Shown here in pieces: positions 1 through 11,900 of a stretch of DNA of 64,000 nucleotides; position 1 is the stretch's first letter, and each line of letters begins with the position of its first letter. Location of the stretch: contig CALNHX010001062.1 of the NCBI GenBank assembly GCA_940337035.1, forward strand, positions 186,001 to 250,000, written 5' to 3'. This stretch comes from Agriotes lineatus. Taxonomy: Eukaryota > Arthropoda > Insecta > Coleoptera > Elateridae. Position numbers and translations under genes: made by a program. The notes under the pieces were generated by a model. It saw only the letters and a list, made by a program, of their open reading frames with translations, did not search any database and was not told where the DNA came from.

Positions 1-455
1 CAGAACACTTAATCTGCCTAATCGCAAATCTATACAAAAGCACCACAGGAATAATAAGAATCAACCAGATCAATTTTAACAAGTTTCACCCATAAAAATG
101 AGTGCGGCAAGGGTGCATACTTTCGCCCCAACTATTCAATATCTATGGAGAGTACATCATGAGGAAGGTTTTAGACGAATGGGATGGAGGTGTGTCGATT
201 AACGGTAAAAGAATAAACAATCTACGCTTTGCGGACGACACCGTCTTTCTAGCGAATAGCGATGAGGAGATCCGGAGATTCGTCGAGCTAGTAGAAACTA
301 AAAGTAAAGAATTGGGGTTAGAATTAAATACAACAAAAATAATGATTGTAGACAGGATAAACCAAAACAGACCGGAGATAAGACAATAGGCCGCTTCGAA
401 GTTGTTCATCAATATACAATATTGTAAGGGATTATACGTTATATTATTATGATTT
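1..455 (+). mobile_element. LINE reverse-transcriptase fragment
   Basis: Remnant of a non-LTR retrotransposon RT. Frame 102-389 opens with the motif-B signature RQGCILSPQLFN and reaches the catalytic FADD box about 45 codons later, followed by the usual L-x-LN-x-x-K-T region. The reading frame continues upstream of 102 to the window edge (LIANLYKSTTG-type residues), and after a frameshift near 390 a further stretch resembling the next RT block (IGRFEVVHQ) runs to about 455. The piece therefore begins outside the window and is broken by at least one frameshift and stops. It is a dead fragment; the clade was not assigned. Confidence 0.85.
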
Positions 456-2150
456 ATAATTTACTAAATAAATACACACCCTACACATATTTTTATTGTA
501 ACATCAAATTTTTACTGATTAAAAACAAATAATTCCAACTGTATCCATGGGTTAATTGAATTCAGTGTTTTGCCCTTTTTAGTATTGCGCACATCTGCAA
601 GTTAGATAAATTATGGCTAGCTCTATTTTTCGGTAGGCATGGACTCAAAATCTGGTTAGGTTCACCCCTTTGTTCAAAATAAAAAATCCCTTTGTTACGC
701 CACTGGGCTATGAATTTCAGAAGTAGCAAACACGCAGACTCACCGCGCTGTCAATAATATCTATCAGCAAATGGATTCCACGTGCAGTTCATTTCTGTAT
801 GATTATAGTGAATTTAAAAGCAAATCCATGAACAAATTAACAGGTAATTCAAATCTCGCGCTTTATTAAGCGTTCCTAATCGTGTTTTGTTTTAGATCGT
901 TGGCGGCTTCCTTCGCAATTCAGATGTTTTCAACGCGTCCGTAACGTAACCTCAACTTATATTTTCACAATTTCTGGAACTCCTGCTCTATTTTGACGTA
1001 TTGTAATACTGGGATCGGCTTCCTCTCATAAGGTTCGTTCCTCATGGTAAATTTCGTAGCTCTAGCACGCTTATTTGCTTGGCACCACTAACCTGACCTT
1101 TCTTGCGGCTGGATGCTGAACCCCGGGATGCTGCAACTGCTGTGCTGGTGCCGTACACACTGGGCGGAACTACTGACGCCCTCTCTCAGGCTCTGGAACT
1201 AGGCTTTTTTATGTGTTGGATTTTTTTACCCACACTCTCACATGCGCACTGTAAACTGCTGATCACGCCGGTATAATTATTTATTTATTTTTATGGTAAA
1301 TGGTTTAAAAGTTAAATAAACTGGAGACACAAATTGGCTTGTCTGGAATTAATTTATTTCAATTGTTTCTTTTTTTCTTCGTTAACAACAATTGCCTATC
1401 TGGCTACATAAAAAACGGATGTTAACTAAGTACAATGCAATTACTTATAATCTAAATTTACAACTTAATTTATAAAACTGTACATAATCTTACTTTCTAA
1501 ATTATTGTTTGTTCATGTTTGCAATTTATCTAAGTTCTAGCGCCACTCACAAAGTTTTATTTTAATTGTCTGTTCACTTGTGTCATTACACTGACTTGTT
1601 TTTATAAACACAAATCTTGTCTATTTCCTATAGTGTGATTTTCTTGCTTTTTATAAAACCTGTCTGAATTTCACCAATCTTCAAATATCACTGCTCTCTT
1701 TTCTTCTAGCCTTATTCGATCTAGTATTGTGCTCTTTTTGCACTGTATTGAACATTCTGTCCTTTTTACCTTTATTTAAAAAGTTCATAGAACTGTACTT
1801 ATTTAATTAAACGGATATGCCAATTTAATTAACCTGTACGCAATAAATCTCTTTGGTGATAGATTTGTTGAATTATTTATTGGCTTTACATTGCACCCAC
1901 CTCTTAATTTACGTTAATTGATAAAACTGTGAATTTAATTTACGATTTGAGCTCTGCCTTATTGCCATTTATTCTAAAGTAATTTCATTTAATATCGCCA
2001 ATGCTTGACCGATGTAATCATAAATTAAAATTTCTAATGTGACTTCTTGCAGATGCCTGCTTACCCCAGCTCTGTGCTTTATTGACTTGCTTTAAATTAT
2101 TGATTCTGCAAGCAGAGTTGTGTACCGGGCTAAAGACCATTTCAATTTAT
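456..2150. other. AT-rich spacer, no gene seen
   Basis: No coding frame or RNA gene recognised. The part from about 1240 to 2150 shares ordered short blocks with about 26150-26970 (for example CTGTGCTTTATTGACTTG at about 2073 and 26869, then AAACCATTTCAAT-like text), so it may be a diverged copy of one dispersed repeat. This similarity was judged by eye. Confidence 0.4.
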
Positions 2151-2816
2151 CTGGGATCTCTTATAACAAACATAGGAAGTGTAGAAAGCGAAGCTAAGAG
2201 ACGCAGTCAAATGGCTAAAGCAGCAATAACACAGATGAGTAAAATCTAAAGAGAGATTCCAATATATCAAAAGAACTAAAGATTAGACTGGTGCGCTGTC
2301 TAATATTCCCCATATTCACATATGCCAGCGAGACGTGGCCTATGAAACAAAATATAAGAAGGATCATCGATGTTACAGAAATGTACTGCTGGTGAAGGAT
2401 GTTACGGGTGTCATGGACCGAACATAGAACGAATGAATCAGTACTTAAGGAAATTGGGACTAAACGACACTTGTCCAGCGAAATCCAGCTGAAGACTCTT
2501 AAATTATTTTGGACATGTAATGCGAAGAGACCCTGAAAACATGGAGAAACTGATCATCCAGGGCAAGGTGGAAGGAACTCGACCTAGAGGCAGATCTGCT
2601 ACAAGATGGACTGACCAACTTGTCAAAATAACGGGAAAGCATATCCATACCCTCGTAACTGAAGCCCAAGATAGAGCAAAATGGAAGAACACCGTATCAA
2701 ATGTAGCAGTGGTCACCACTCTCCCAGAGGAGAAAAGGACTGAGGTGGAGGTTAGAGAAAAAGGTGTAGAAAATTATAGGGAAGTTAAATTTTCTCTAAA
2801 GTTCCAGATTAAATAA
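2150..2816 (+). mobile_element. LINE ORF2 C-terminal remnant
   Basis: The last part of a non-LTR retrotransposon polyprotein. Around 2280-2350 the frame shows the thumb-region signature (FTYASETWPMK). The frame 2520-2816 carries the terminal block MRRDPENMEK then GTRPRGRSATRWTDQL, which closes many LINE ORF2 proteins. Between them at least one stop and one frameshift occur; the GHVMRR block is split across frames near 2505-2525. The copy is 5'-truncated and inactive. The region from about 2150 contains the preceding segment (NIGSVESEAKRR). Confidence 0.8.
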
Positions 2817-4225
2817 ATATGACCAACGATGTTTAATTTTCACGTTGTAATTTTTCGAGGATTATTATACTACAGTCAGTTTTCCATTATTAATTAATGC
2901 TAGTTCACTAATTGCAATTGATAGTTATTACTTATTAGAATAAGTTGAGTTTAATTTGGGGGTCACCCAGAGGGCCCAGAACAATTGTTTAATTTTGTTC
3001 TAAGTCAAATTGACTAACCTGAGGTTGTGTTGTGTTTTATTTCTGGCAGCCTATAAAAGCAAAAACGTTGTAACCCTAATTTGAAGTTAGGTTATTTGTT
3101 TATTTTTAAATTGTTTTCGAATGAAACTTGAACTAAGGTTATAATCAATATTGAAGTGTACATACTCTTGAAATTAATTTATCTTGTAGCAATTATAATG
3201 AAAGTTTTCAATTACAACTGGTATTTTATTTCCAACGTGTATTCTGGATGAAGTCATGGGTAACTATCTTTGAACAAAGGCAAACAAAGTATTTATCAAT
3301 GTTAGATTTGTATAATTACAAATAATACCTTCAATTTGGGTGCCTTTGGACGTGAAAAGCAACAAACGAGCTGCCGAGCAACGATCTTCCTGTTTCGCAT
3401 CACTTCAATCAACTGTGCGGGTTGGTGGCATCACCAAAAGAGAGGCCTTGAATTCTGAAGCTGGGAAGAAATAGTTTTACCGCTTACAAGGTAGGTTACC
3501 GCATGAGAGTGCATTTTGAGATTAGTGAAATTTCTTTTTATTTCGGGTTCAAGTTGTTGGTTTGTGTTGATGTAAAGCGTGCCATTTATTTATGTATTGT
3601 GTAAAACTTAAGTGAGCTACGGATTATTTTACATTATTGATAACCCTGTGGAATGAGTTTCATGCGTATTAATTGTTTTATTGAAGTGAGACCTTTAGTA
3701 GTAAAAAGGGTGGTTAGCTCTGGAATTGATTGCTTTACCGTTTCTTTTAAATTCGAATAGAGTACGAAATAAAAGTGTGCGTTTATCAGGAGTTAATTTC
3801 TTTGCAGTAAACGGAGATTTCAAGTATTAGCATTTGTCTTTCTATAAATAATTTTATTAGCGAAACCCTTTTGCCATAGCAATATATATTGTTGTGATAC
3901 GTATCGAACAGTTTTGAATAAAAATTAATGTAAATATAAATTTGGGAGATTATTACAATCAACTTAGAAAAGTTTTAAAAAAGATTGGTTGTTTTAATGG
4001 AAGTCAGTAATGGAAGTTGTATTTGATACAATTTACAATTTATTTTGAAAGGTAATAGCAACTGAGTATTCTATCATGGTGTTGAAAGTTAGTAGGAAAA
4101 TATTAGCTCATGTTACATGTGACAAATATAATTTCTATTAGAAATTAGAATATAGTAGGTAGAAATCATATAATTTAATTTTAAAGAGTGCATGAATAAT
4201 TGTAAAGTACGTTTTTTTTCTATAA
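2817..4225. other. AT-rich spacer, no gene seen
   Basis: No frame, RNA gene or repeat family recognised. Around 3350-3500 composition is more balanced and is followed by a GTAGGT, but I cannot support an exon. Confidence 0.3.
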
Positions 4226-5010
4226 CTAGCTTTTACCCGCGACTTCGTTCGCGCGAGGTTCGTTATTTGTGTATTAAATAATGTTCCGGCCCACCCCGCC
4301 CCGTCTCGACCCTTCCCGTCCCGTCCCGCCCCTTTCCCTCCCGTCCAGTCCCGTCCCTTCCCGTCCCGTCCCGCCCCTCCTCTTCCATCCCATCCCCTCC
4401 CCTTCCATCCCATCTTTTTCCTTCCCTTTCCGTCCCGTCCGTCCCGCCCCGCCCCGCCCCGTCCCGCTTTGCCCCGTCCCGTTCCGTCCCTTCCCTTCCC
4501 GTCCCGTTCCGTCCCTTCCCTTCCCGTCCAGTCCCGTCCCGCTCAGTCCCGTCCCGTCCAGTCCGTCCCGTTCCGTCCAGTCTAGTCCCGTCCCGTCCCG
4601 TTTCTTCCCTTATGTCATGTTCACCGTCTTGGACTTAAAAATAAATGCCATTTTCGCAATCAACGTCCCAATAAACCTCAATAACGACACCCATATCGAT
4701 TTTTAGGCTTACTTACCCCATTTCAACCCCTAAGGGGTTGATTTTCGGAAAATCACGAAATACGTGTTTGCTTATTTGTTTTTAGGAGTACTCCTACGAA
4801 GTTTCAAGTCGAAATGTCTATTTAATATTATTTTTCCATACAAAATTGGAACCCCCATTTTACCCCTTTAGGGGTTGAATTTCGAAATATCCTTCCTTAT
4901 TCCTTGTATACATCATAAAGGGAACCTCTGTGCAAAATTTCAGCTTTCTAGGTCCAAGGGTTTGGGCTGGGCGTTGATGAGTCAGTCAGTCAGGACTTTT
5001 AGAAATATAT
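4226..5010 (+). repeat. SINE-like dispersed module
   Basis: The left end (TTTTACCCGCGACTTCG at about 4231) and the right part (TTTCAGCTTTCTAGG, then GGGCGTTGATGAGTCAGTCA and a TATATA-rich tail ending near 5010) match a short retroelement pattern I recall from many insect genomes. The centre has twice-repeated ACCCCTTTAGGGGTTGA-like blocks (about 4722 and 4861). A pyrimidine minisatellite has expanded inside its left half. The family name is not certain; it could be the 3' tail of a LINE rather than an independent SINE. Confidence 0.55.
4285..4608 (+). repeat. CCCGT-type pyrimidine minisatellite
   Basis: About 320 bp built almost only of C and T with scattered G, in variants of CCCGTCCCGTCCCGCCCC and CCTTCCCGTCC. 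Period is irregular around 5 bp. Reading frames through it on both strands are artefacts of composition. Confidence 0.9.
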
Positions 5011-5167
5011 ATAAGATAACTGTCAAAGTGTTACAATGTTGGTAGATATGTGATTAAAACGCTAGGAAATTTTTATACCTCGTGTTGGTAGAACTTTTTC
5101 AAAATTGTGGTTATGTGTCAATTTTGAATGTCAAAGTTTGAACTCTTGACAAATTTCTTTTTTTAAC

Positions 5168-5311
5168 ATGGAATCATCTTCATCATCCATAAAATCGGAT
5201 AAAAAAAGAAAACCAAGAAATATTTTAAATGCAAAAATGAAGGAAGCGATATTAAATTATGACATATCTGTCAAAATGGCAATAATTTTTTTAGTGGAAG
5301 AAAAGAACTAA
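5168..5311 (+). other. Small Ser/Lys-rich ORF, unrecognised
   Basis: A 47-codon frame starting MESSSSSIKSDKKRKPRN and ending at TAA. The N-terminus is a serine run followed by a basic patch resembling a nuclear localisation signal, then an amphipathic stretch. No family recognised; it may be a decayed transposase N-terminus or chance. No splice context was found. Confidence 0.15.
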
Positions 5312-6720
5312 AAATCTATGTACCAACATTATTAAAACTAGGGACCCTGCAGGAATGCAACTTATCCCCTAGAAAGTTGACCTTGAAAATTATTATAGAA
5401 AAAAAAATGTACTATAACTAGAAAATTTTGTTTATAACAACTTGAAAAATGTAAATATATTGGATATATTTTTTCGGAGTTAATAAAAATATAGAAATTT
5501 TGCCCTAATTTGTATTTATGGTTTGGTAAAACACAATAAATAAGGGTTTTAACAAATCTATGAGGTGTAAACAAAGTTAAAAATTAAATATTGAGAAGTT
5601 CAAGTCTACAGTTATTGAAGAAAATATGGAATATGGTTTAACTAGATACAAGCAAGAATAGAATAATAATTAAATTTAATCGGATTATTTTAACGACTAC
5701 AATTAATAATAAGTTACATTAATTACTGGATTTGGTGATTGTACTGAGGACGTGTAAATCATTTGACAGAAATTGACGGAGGAACTGCTGGATTAGGGCG
5801 ATTCTGTTTGGTTGCTGGCAACAGAGTAGGAGCTGGGGAAATAGAAAATTAACTTGGGATCATATGTAAGAGTGAACTTGCTGTGAAGCTGTTTGAACGA
5901 GGGAAGCTGTTGGGTTGACAGTGCCATTGGAACAAGGAACGGGACCATTTCTGCAAGCAGCCGAGGGTTTGAAATGTTGGAGGTTGGTTGTCAGTTGGCA
6001 GAGCATCATAGCTGATGTATCTGGGATCCGAGCTGTGGACGTCAGGAACAGTGCTCTTTTGAGGTGACTTTGAAGCAGTGAAGGTGCGAGGAGTTCAGGT
6101 GGGTCTTTAATTAGTACTATTGAAGCAGTAATAAATAAAAGATAATTAGAGTCACTAAGAGATTAATAGAGTTTATATTTGTCATAATTTGATTGAAAGT
6201 GCAAGCTGACAGTTTATGACATTAAACAATATAATTCATTAAAATAAAATAGCAATTAATAAGCAACTTGAATATCGATCCACCCTTGAAAAGTCTCAAT
6301 GCAATACCGTTATTTAAATGAATAGAATTTGAAATTTAAATTAAACAAATTTAAAGAAAAATAGTAGAGCTAATACTACATAATTAAATAGGCGTTTCAA
6401 CGTGAACCTACTACAATATATTTAATACATTGAATGCTGTACTTTTTGTTCTGTTCTATATATAGATTTGTTTTGTAGTCTAAAATTTAATGATTCCAAA
6501 ATTAAATAGTGCCCGCATTAATTATAAGTTCAATTGTTGCTAATTCTGTTACTTTCAGTGAAACTATTATTGATAGTTCATTTGACTTGCTGGCTCTGAA
6601 ACCTGATTGATTAGTCAACAAATGATAATATTTCTAGTAAGGGTTATAACATTGTAACGTTTCGCAAATTGATTTTAAACTCAAGATCAACTTTTGATTA
6701 CTCTATGTTATTGTTTAATA
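5312..6720. other. Spacer, no gene seen
   Basis: AT-rich except for 5740-6110, which is G-rich and compositionally unlike its surroundings (possible old LTR fragment). No open frame or motif supports a call. Confidence 0.3.
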
Positions 6721-7250
6721 CCTAAAACATTTACGTCAAACATACCAAACAGCTTAAAGAGAAAGTTGTACAATCAATGCATACTCCCGGTTATTACTAC
6801 ATATGGAGCGGAAACTTGGTGCCTTACGAAAAAACATGCAAGAAAATTAACTACAACTCAAAGAGCCCATGAGAGATTAATGCTAGGCAGCAAGCTTACA
6901 GACCGTATAAGAAACACCTGGATTAGGGAGCAGACTAAGCAGACAGACGTCATTGAGAGAGCAGCGGAGTTGAAGTGGAAATACGCTGGACACGTGGCAC
7001 GAAGATCAGATAAGAGGTGGACGAGAAAAATCCTGGAATGGAGACCCAGAGAAAGGCAAAGATATCGCGGCAGACCGAACACCAGGTGGAGAGATGACAT
7101 AACAAGATCAGGAGGCCTCCTTTGGATGAGGGAGGCGAACAACAGAAAGAGATGGAATGAAATGGGAAAAGCCTACATCCAGCAGTGGATCGTGATCGGG
7201 ATATCGAATTCTCCGCTGTCGACCTAAAAAGAAAGACGTGTTTAACAAAT
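6721..7250 (+). mobile_element. LINE (RTE-like) ORF2 C-terminus
   Basis: Open frame to the stop at 7227, coding the end of a LINE polyprotein. It contains the conserved thumb block TYGAETWCLTKKHARKL, the helix TTQRAHERLMLG, then RIRNTWIREQTKQTDVIERA, the GHVAR block and GRPNTRWRDDI, and ends WNEMGKAYIQQW. This order is what RTE-like elements show. The 5' truncation lies near 6720, where similarity begins abruptly. No frameshift occurs over about 165 codons, so this copy is younger than its neighbours. Confidence 0.85.
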
Positions 7251-7294
7251 TCTTCGTGTTTTATTTCTGCACAACCTACAAATTATACTATTTG

Positions 7295-7314
7295 CCCCCC
7301 CCCCCCCCCCCCCC
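7295..7314 (+). repeat. Homopolymer of 20 C
   Basis: A pure C run directly after the LINE 3' region. Its exact length is open to sequencing error. Confidence 0.9.
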
Positions 7315-7694
7315 GATATATTCTATGACGCGGCAATCGCCCCCCTTGTTCCTACGCCTCTGCGTGCATAAACACTTTTAGCACGAGTTTACACACAATA
7401 TTGTTTCTACGGCCTTAAATTCACTGTTGTTAATCCACAAATTTAACAAAGGTTTGCATTTATGACAGTTATAATTTATGTCATAGTAAAGAGATGGCAT
7501 TCAGGGCGCAGGTGGTTGTTTCTGCAACCGGTAGCTATCAAAATTAATTATCAAAGCTACTTATAATAGTACATATTTTACTTTATTCATTACATAATGC
7601 TTTAATTATTTAAAAACCACTTTAGCTCTAGCAAAAGAGGTATCTAGAATAACTTTATAACCTCACTTTTAATTTAAAATTGTAAATTCAACAC

Positions 7695-7736
7695 CAGCTG
7701 TTTACTTTTAGCACATGTGCTAAAAGTAAATAGCTG
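7695..7736. repeat. 42-bp palindrome
   Basis: Two 16-bp arms (left CAGCTGTTTACTTTTA) around a self-complementary 10-bp centre GCACATGTGC; only one arm position mismatches. The word CTAAAAGTAA recurs nearby at about 7775-7800. Confidence 0.85.
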
Positions 7737-8144
7737 ATTTCATTTATAAAACGTGATTTTTAGTGAAACAAGCTAGTGCTAAAAGGCTTACTTTTAGTAG
7801 TGGTCGTAAAAAATATTATGGGTCGATATCTTTGCCCAGCCTTAAATATTTCAAATATTAGACGCTAAGCCAACTTTGTCTAGTGTTATATCAAATATGG
7901 GCAGTGTAATTTAAAAAAATGAAACATGTCGTTCAAAGAGTCTACATCTTCCATTTTATATGCGACATAGTACTTGACCAATGAATAGTGTGCGTACATT
8001 CTATAGGAACTACGGAAATGAAAGCCCACATTTTGATGAAAGACTTAAGCATAAGTGAATATAAGTGCTGTATGAAAAATGTTGTTTATTTTTAAACGTC
8101 ATAAAAGTGACAACTTATGTGACTTGACAGACAAAGTAAATGCT

Positions 8145-8172
8145 TCACTTTTATGCCTAGGCATAAAAGTGA
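8145..8172. repeat. 28-bp perfect palindrome
   Basis: TCACTTTTATGCC joined directly to its reverse complement around a central TAGG/CCTA overlap, with no loop. It shares the ACTTTTA word with the 7695 palindrome 450 bp upstream; together they may mark the ends of a small element. Confidence 0.85.
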
Positions 8173-9750
8173 TTACTTTTACGCCGGGGAGTAAAATTAC
8201 TTCAAAACATACCTAATTAACTTTCGAGTATTTTTGGCATTGGCCGTCTTGACTGTCGGGAACTGACGTAATTTTTGAAATATATACCGTGATACCATTT
8301 AAAAGCGGGACAGAGAGAGCCATGGAATTTTTATTTTAGATTCGAACTTTGGTTAACAGCCATTTGTCAATTTATTAAATTAACCGTAAAGAAGACATAA
8401 GCGTCAAAAATTACATTTAATGTTCAAAGAGAGTGCTTAGGAATTTCTGTCTAAAATAAGTGCATCAAACTTTGGTAGACAGTCATTACCATCAAGTAAA
8501 TGTGAAGCGACATTGCAAGTTAAGTCAAGTGTCAAGTACGGAGGTAAATTAAATACAATTACCTACTTAATTTGTAGTAATGAATGAAAATAAGAATTTT
8601 ATTTATTAATTCACACGTTGTTCTGCGCATGTCTGTTTGTCCCATTTTTTTAACTGATCAATAGAAAAATGTCTAGATGTCACTGTATCTCCACTCTTAT
8701 TTTATATAGGCACTCTATTGGATTAAGGTTCTAGTAGACGATTATTTCTAGCGTATATGGCCAAGATCGTTGTAGCTGAGCCTTTTGTTATTAGTTACGC
8801 TATAGTTGTATTAAAATATGGGGACAGCTTATTGAAATTTAATAGCTCAATAATAATATATTTTCATTAACGTAATTTTATGTGATTCATGTTTAATAAA
8901 TAAAGCTAATACGAAGAATGCTATTTCAGAATGTAACTAAAATTACACACTCTCTTTTCATTGGAAAATGACAATAAGTCACTTTATTTTCTGTTCATTC
9001 ACATAACATGGTAGGAAGTTCAACGAAACAGCAAAGTCATGGACAAAGAGGCAGTGAATCTGTAGAAGTTCATCTCTTCGCTTTAGTAGAAAACTTCTGG
9101 GTAGAAGAGATCGCCATAGAAAGGTTAAACCAATATTGTATATGAAAGACTAGAGAGAATGAGTTTGCAAGAGAAGATAAATGATAAACAAATTCAACCA
9201 TGTAATGCCTAATTATTAATTATTACCTGAAATAGACTGAGATGTGCTACCCACCGGGGCTATTGAACTCTGTGGGTAAGTAAACCGTCAACATACACTT
9301 TATATTAAAGAAATCTACATAACCCGTATGGAGTTTGAACGAAACAGTTACTAGAAATCTATTCCAATTATAAAAGCATATCACAACCTAAGTAAATAAG
9401 TTTCATGTTTAAAAAAATAGTTACTGAGTTAGTATATAAAATTACTTAACAAACATAATTGGCGCACCGGGTAATTTAATAAAATGAAGAAGTAGATAAA
9501 CGTTAATATTTTAGGTGAAGTGTATTTCATATTTTGAAAGAAATCGGCAGGCTTGTTTTTCAGAATTCCAAAATGAAAATCTGTAAATTTCAAAATCACA
9601 AAAATGTGTATAATATTCCAATGAAGCAAATTTTACCAAATTTTAAATCTCTAACGTCACTCGAAAAATAAAATGTGTAGAAAGAAAAATATTATTTTTC
9701 ATATCAAATATTTAAGAAAACAAAAAAAAACAGTTTAAACCTACTAGCTA
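8173..9750. other. AT-rich spacer, no gene seen
   Basis: No supported coding frame, RNA or repeat. It may include the decayed 3' flank of the hAT copy that follows. Confidence 0.3.
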
Positions 9751-9756
9751 CTTAAA

Positions 9757-10760
9757 CAAATAATTGCTAGTTGGCCTGTAGTAGATCTCAGGTAATCTTT
9801 AATAATTTTCAGCTTGCTGAAAGACCTGTCAACATTAGCAGTTGTGACAAGCAACTTGAAAAATAAGAGGAACAATAGATAAACTTAGGTTAAGTCGCTT
9901 TCAAGTACGCCATAGTTGTTTAAGATTAGATCAAAATAATCTCTAACTGCTAAGTCGTCTCTTCAGTCACCCTTAACAGTATTTATTAAATTAATGTATT
10001 GAGCTGTACGTTTATTCACATCAAATATTTCAGAATATTTGTAATATATCTACATTTACTAATAATTTCAGTTTCGTCACAACTTAATACAATTTTTGAA
10101 ACAAGTACATCAAATAGATTATTAACTTTTTTCATACTTTCAAATCAATTTGTATCGATACACAATTACCACATTAAAAACATTAACTCTAAATAAAATT
10201 TGACGATTACTAAATCTATAATCACTATAGAGTTCATCAAAATGCAGTTTAATTTAGTTGGTATTTTTGTATGAAATCTGTGTTGTATTCCACTTAATGG
10301 CCAGTTTCTTAGCCTCAACTTTTAGTTCTTCATAACATGCCCTAAGGTTGCTACTCTCTTTTGAACTTGCTCCAAAAAAATTACAGATTCATTTAAATCC
10401 ATGTTTTTCTTTTGCAAAATTTTTGAGGCCATATTAACTTGTGTTAGGATTTTATACAAAATTATGGTAATAAAGACAAATTCAAACGAAATCATTTGTT
10501 TCTTAACGGCAGACGCTTCATCTCTTTCATCTTTTTTCTGAGATTACATTTCTATCTTCGTTAAAAACATAATAATATCCACAAAACGAAGCTTAACTGC
10601 AGTGATAGATGCAATTCTCCCTGACCAATTAGTTGGGTTTAAATTTTTGAGAGTTAATTTCGACTCAGTGGTAAAAGATGCTAGAAGAGCCCATCTTTTG
10701 GTACTTGAACCAAAAAAATAATAAATATTTTGTAAAATGGTAAGTATCAAAGACTCTATG
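9757..10760 (-). pseudogene. hAT transposase pseudogene (ZMYM-like)
   Basis: Reading the - strand from 10760 downward gives the catalytic-region text of hAT transposases of the ZMYM1/DUF4371 type: ILQNIYYFFGSSTKRWALL, then NPTNWSGRI, then after one in-frame stop near 10544 the segment VKKQMISFEFVFITIILYK and LQKKNMDLNESV. The far end, 9757-9850, encodes a hAT C-terminal dimerisation block (ANVDRSFSKLKIIKDYLRST) in another frame. Stops and frameshifts separate the pieces and the N-terminus is missing beyond about 10760, where a LINE begins on the opposite strand. It is an inactive DNA-transposon remnant; terminal repeats were not identified. Confidence 0.8.
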
Positions 10761-11898
10761 AAAATTACAACACATGTATAATACACAACGGAGAAAAATC
10801 GGATAGTTTTGAAATTGAAAATGGGGTGAGACAAGGCTGCATCCTATCGCCCTTACTATTTCTAATAAGTATTGATTGGGTAATGAGAAGAACTGTAGAT
10901 AATCAAAAAGGACTAGTTTGGAGATTTGACACGAAACTTGAGGATTTAGAATATGCGGACGATATCTGTTTAATTACCGATAAAAGAGAACACTACAAGA
11001 TAAACTAAATTTACTTAAAATAAAAGCAAGTACAATGGGCCTGGAAATTAACACAAACAAGACGAAGACAATAAGAACAAATATGGAAGATAGAACTGAA
11101 ATAAGGATAGAAGGAAGCAATGTGCAAAATGTTACAAACTTTACTTATCTCGGTAGCATACCTACTGGACGAAGAAGGAGGATGTAATTCGGATATAAAA
11201 GCAAGGATAAATAAAGCACAAAACTCCTTTAGAACTCTCCACAAAATCTGGGTGTCAAATGAGATATCAAAGAAAACAAAACTGAGGATACTCAGAACAA
11301 ATGTGATCACTGTACTTCTATACGGGTGTGAAACTTGGGCATTAAACAAACAACAATTACAGAAAATACAAATATTTATTAACAAATGCCTCCGAACAAT
11401 AATGAAAATCTATTGGCCAATTACAATCTCAAATATAGAACTCTGGAATATTACGGAGCAAGAACCAGTTAATGTGACCATATTAAGACACCGGTGGAGA
11501 TGGATTGGTCACACATTAAGAAAACCACGCTCAGATATAGCCCGTCAAGCCCTTGAATATAATGTTAAGGGAAAGAGAAAGAGAGGCAGACCAGCTCAAA
11601 CTTGGAGAAGAAATGTACTTAAGGAAGTAAAAGCAATAAATACAACATGGAACCAAGTGAAAGAACTAGCCCAAAACAAAAACAGATGGAAAAATTTCGT
11701 TCAATCTTTATGCAGCCAACAAGAACAAAATGGACTCAACTCACCAAACTAAAGTAAAGTGAATAATAGTGAGCAGTGTAAAATATGTGTGGACAGTTGT
11801 AGTATAAGATTAACTACCTTATACTACGGACTTACCAGTCAGAGAAACGTGTTGAAGACCTATATTCCGGACGGAATGAAAGGAACGAAGAAGAAGAA
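10738..11898 (+). mobile_element. LINE ORF2 3' half, one frameshift
   Basis: A 5'-truncated non-LTR retrotransposon. From about 10740 the frame reads RLYENYNTCIIHNG, then VRQGCILSPLLF (motif B), YADDICLI (catalytic box near 10955) and, after a frameshift near 10985, LQDKLNLLKIKASTMGLEIN. The frame 11120-11752 supplies the thumb and C-terminal blocks (ARINKAQNSFRTL, LYGCETWALNK, FINKCLRTIMKIYWP, RWIGHTLRKP, GKRKRGRPAQTWRRN). Non-coding tail ends in a GAAGAAGAAGAA tract near 11898. It belongs to the same family as the decayed copy at 48131-49680. It abuts a hAT pseudogene at its 5' side. Confidence 0.88.
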
Positions 11899-11900
11899 TT

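Noticed and set aside
4138..4706. Two frames of 91 and 141 codons through the pyrimidine repeat
   Set aside because: Pro/Ser/Arg or Gly/Arg repeats produced purely by the minisatellite composition.
660..7370. hAT-like terminal sequences (CAGTGGCGTAAC- and CAGAGGCGTAGGAAC-type, both on the - strand, near 683-706 and 7337-7365)
   Set aside because: Both have the same orientation and cannot be paired with each other or with the hAT pseudogene at 9757-10760.
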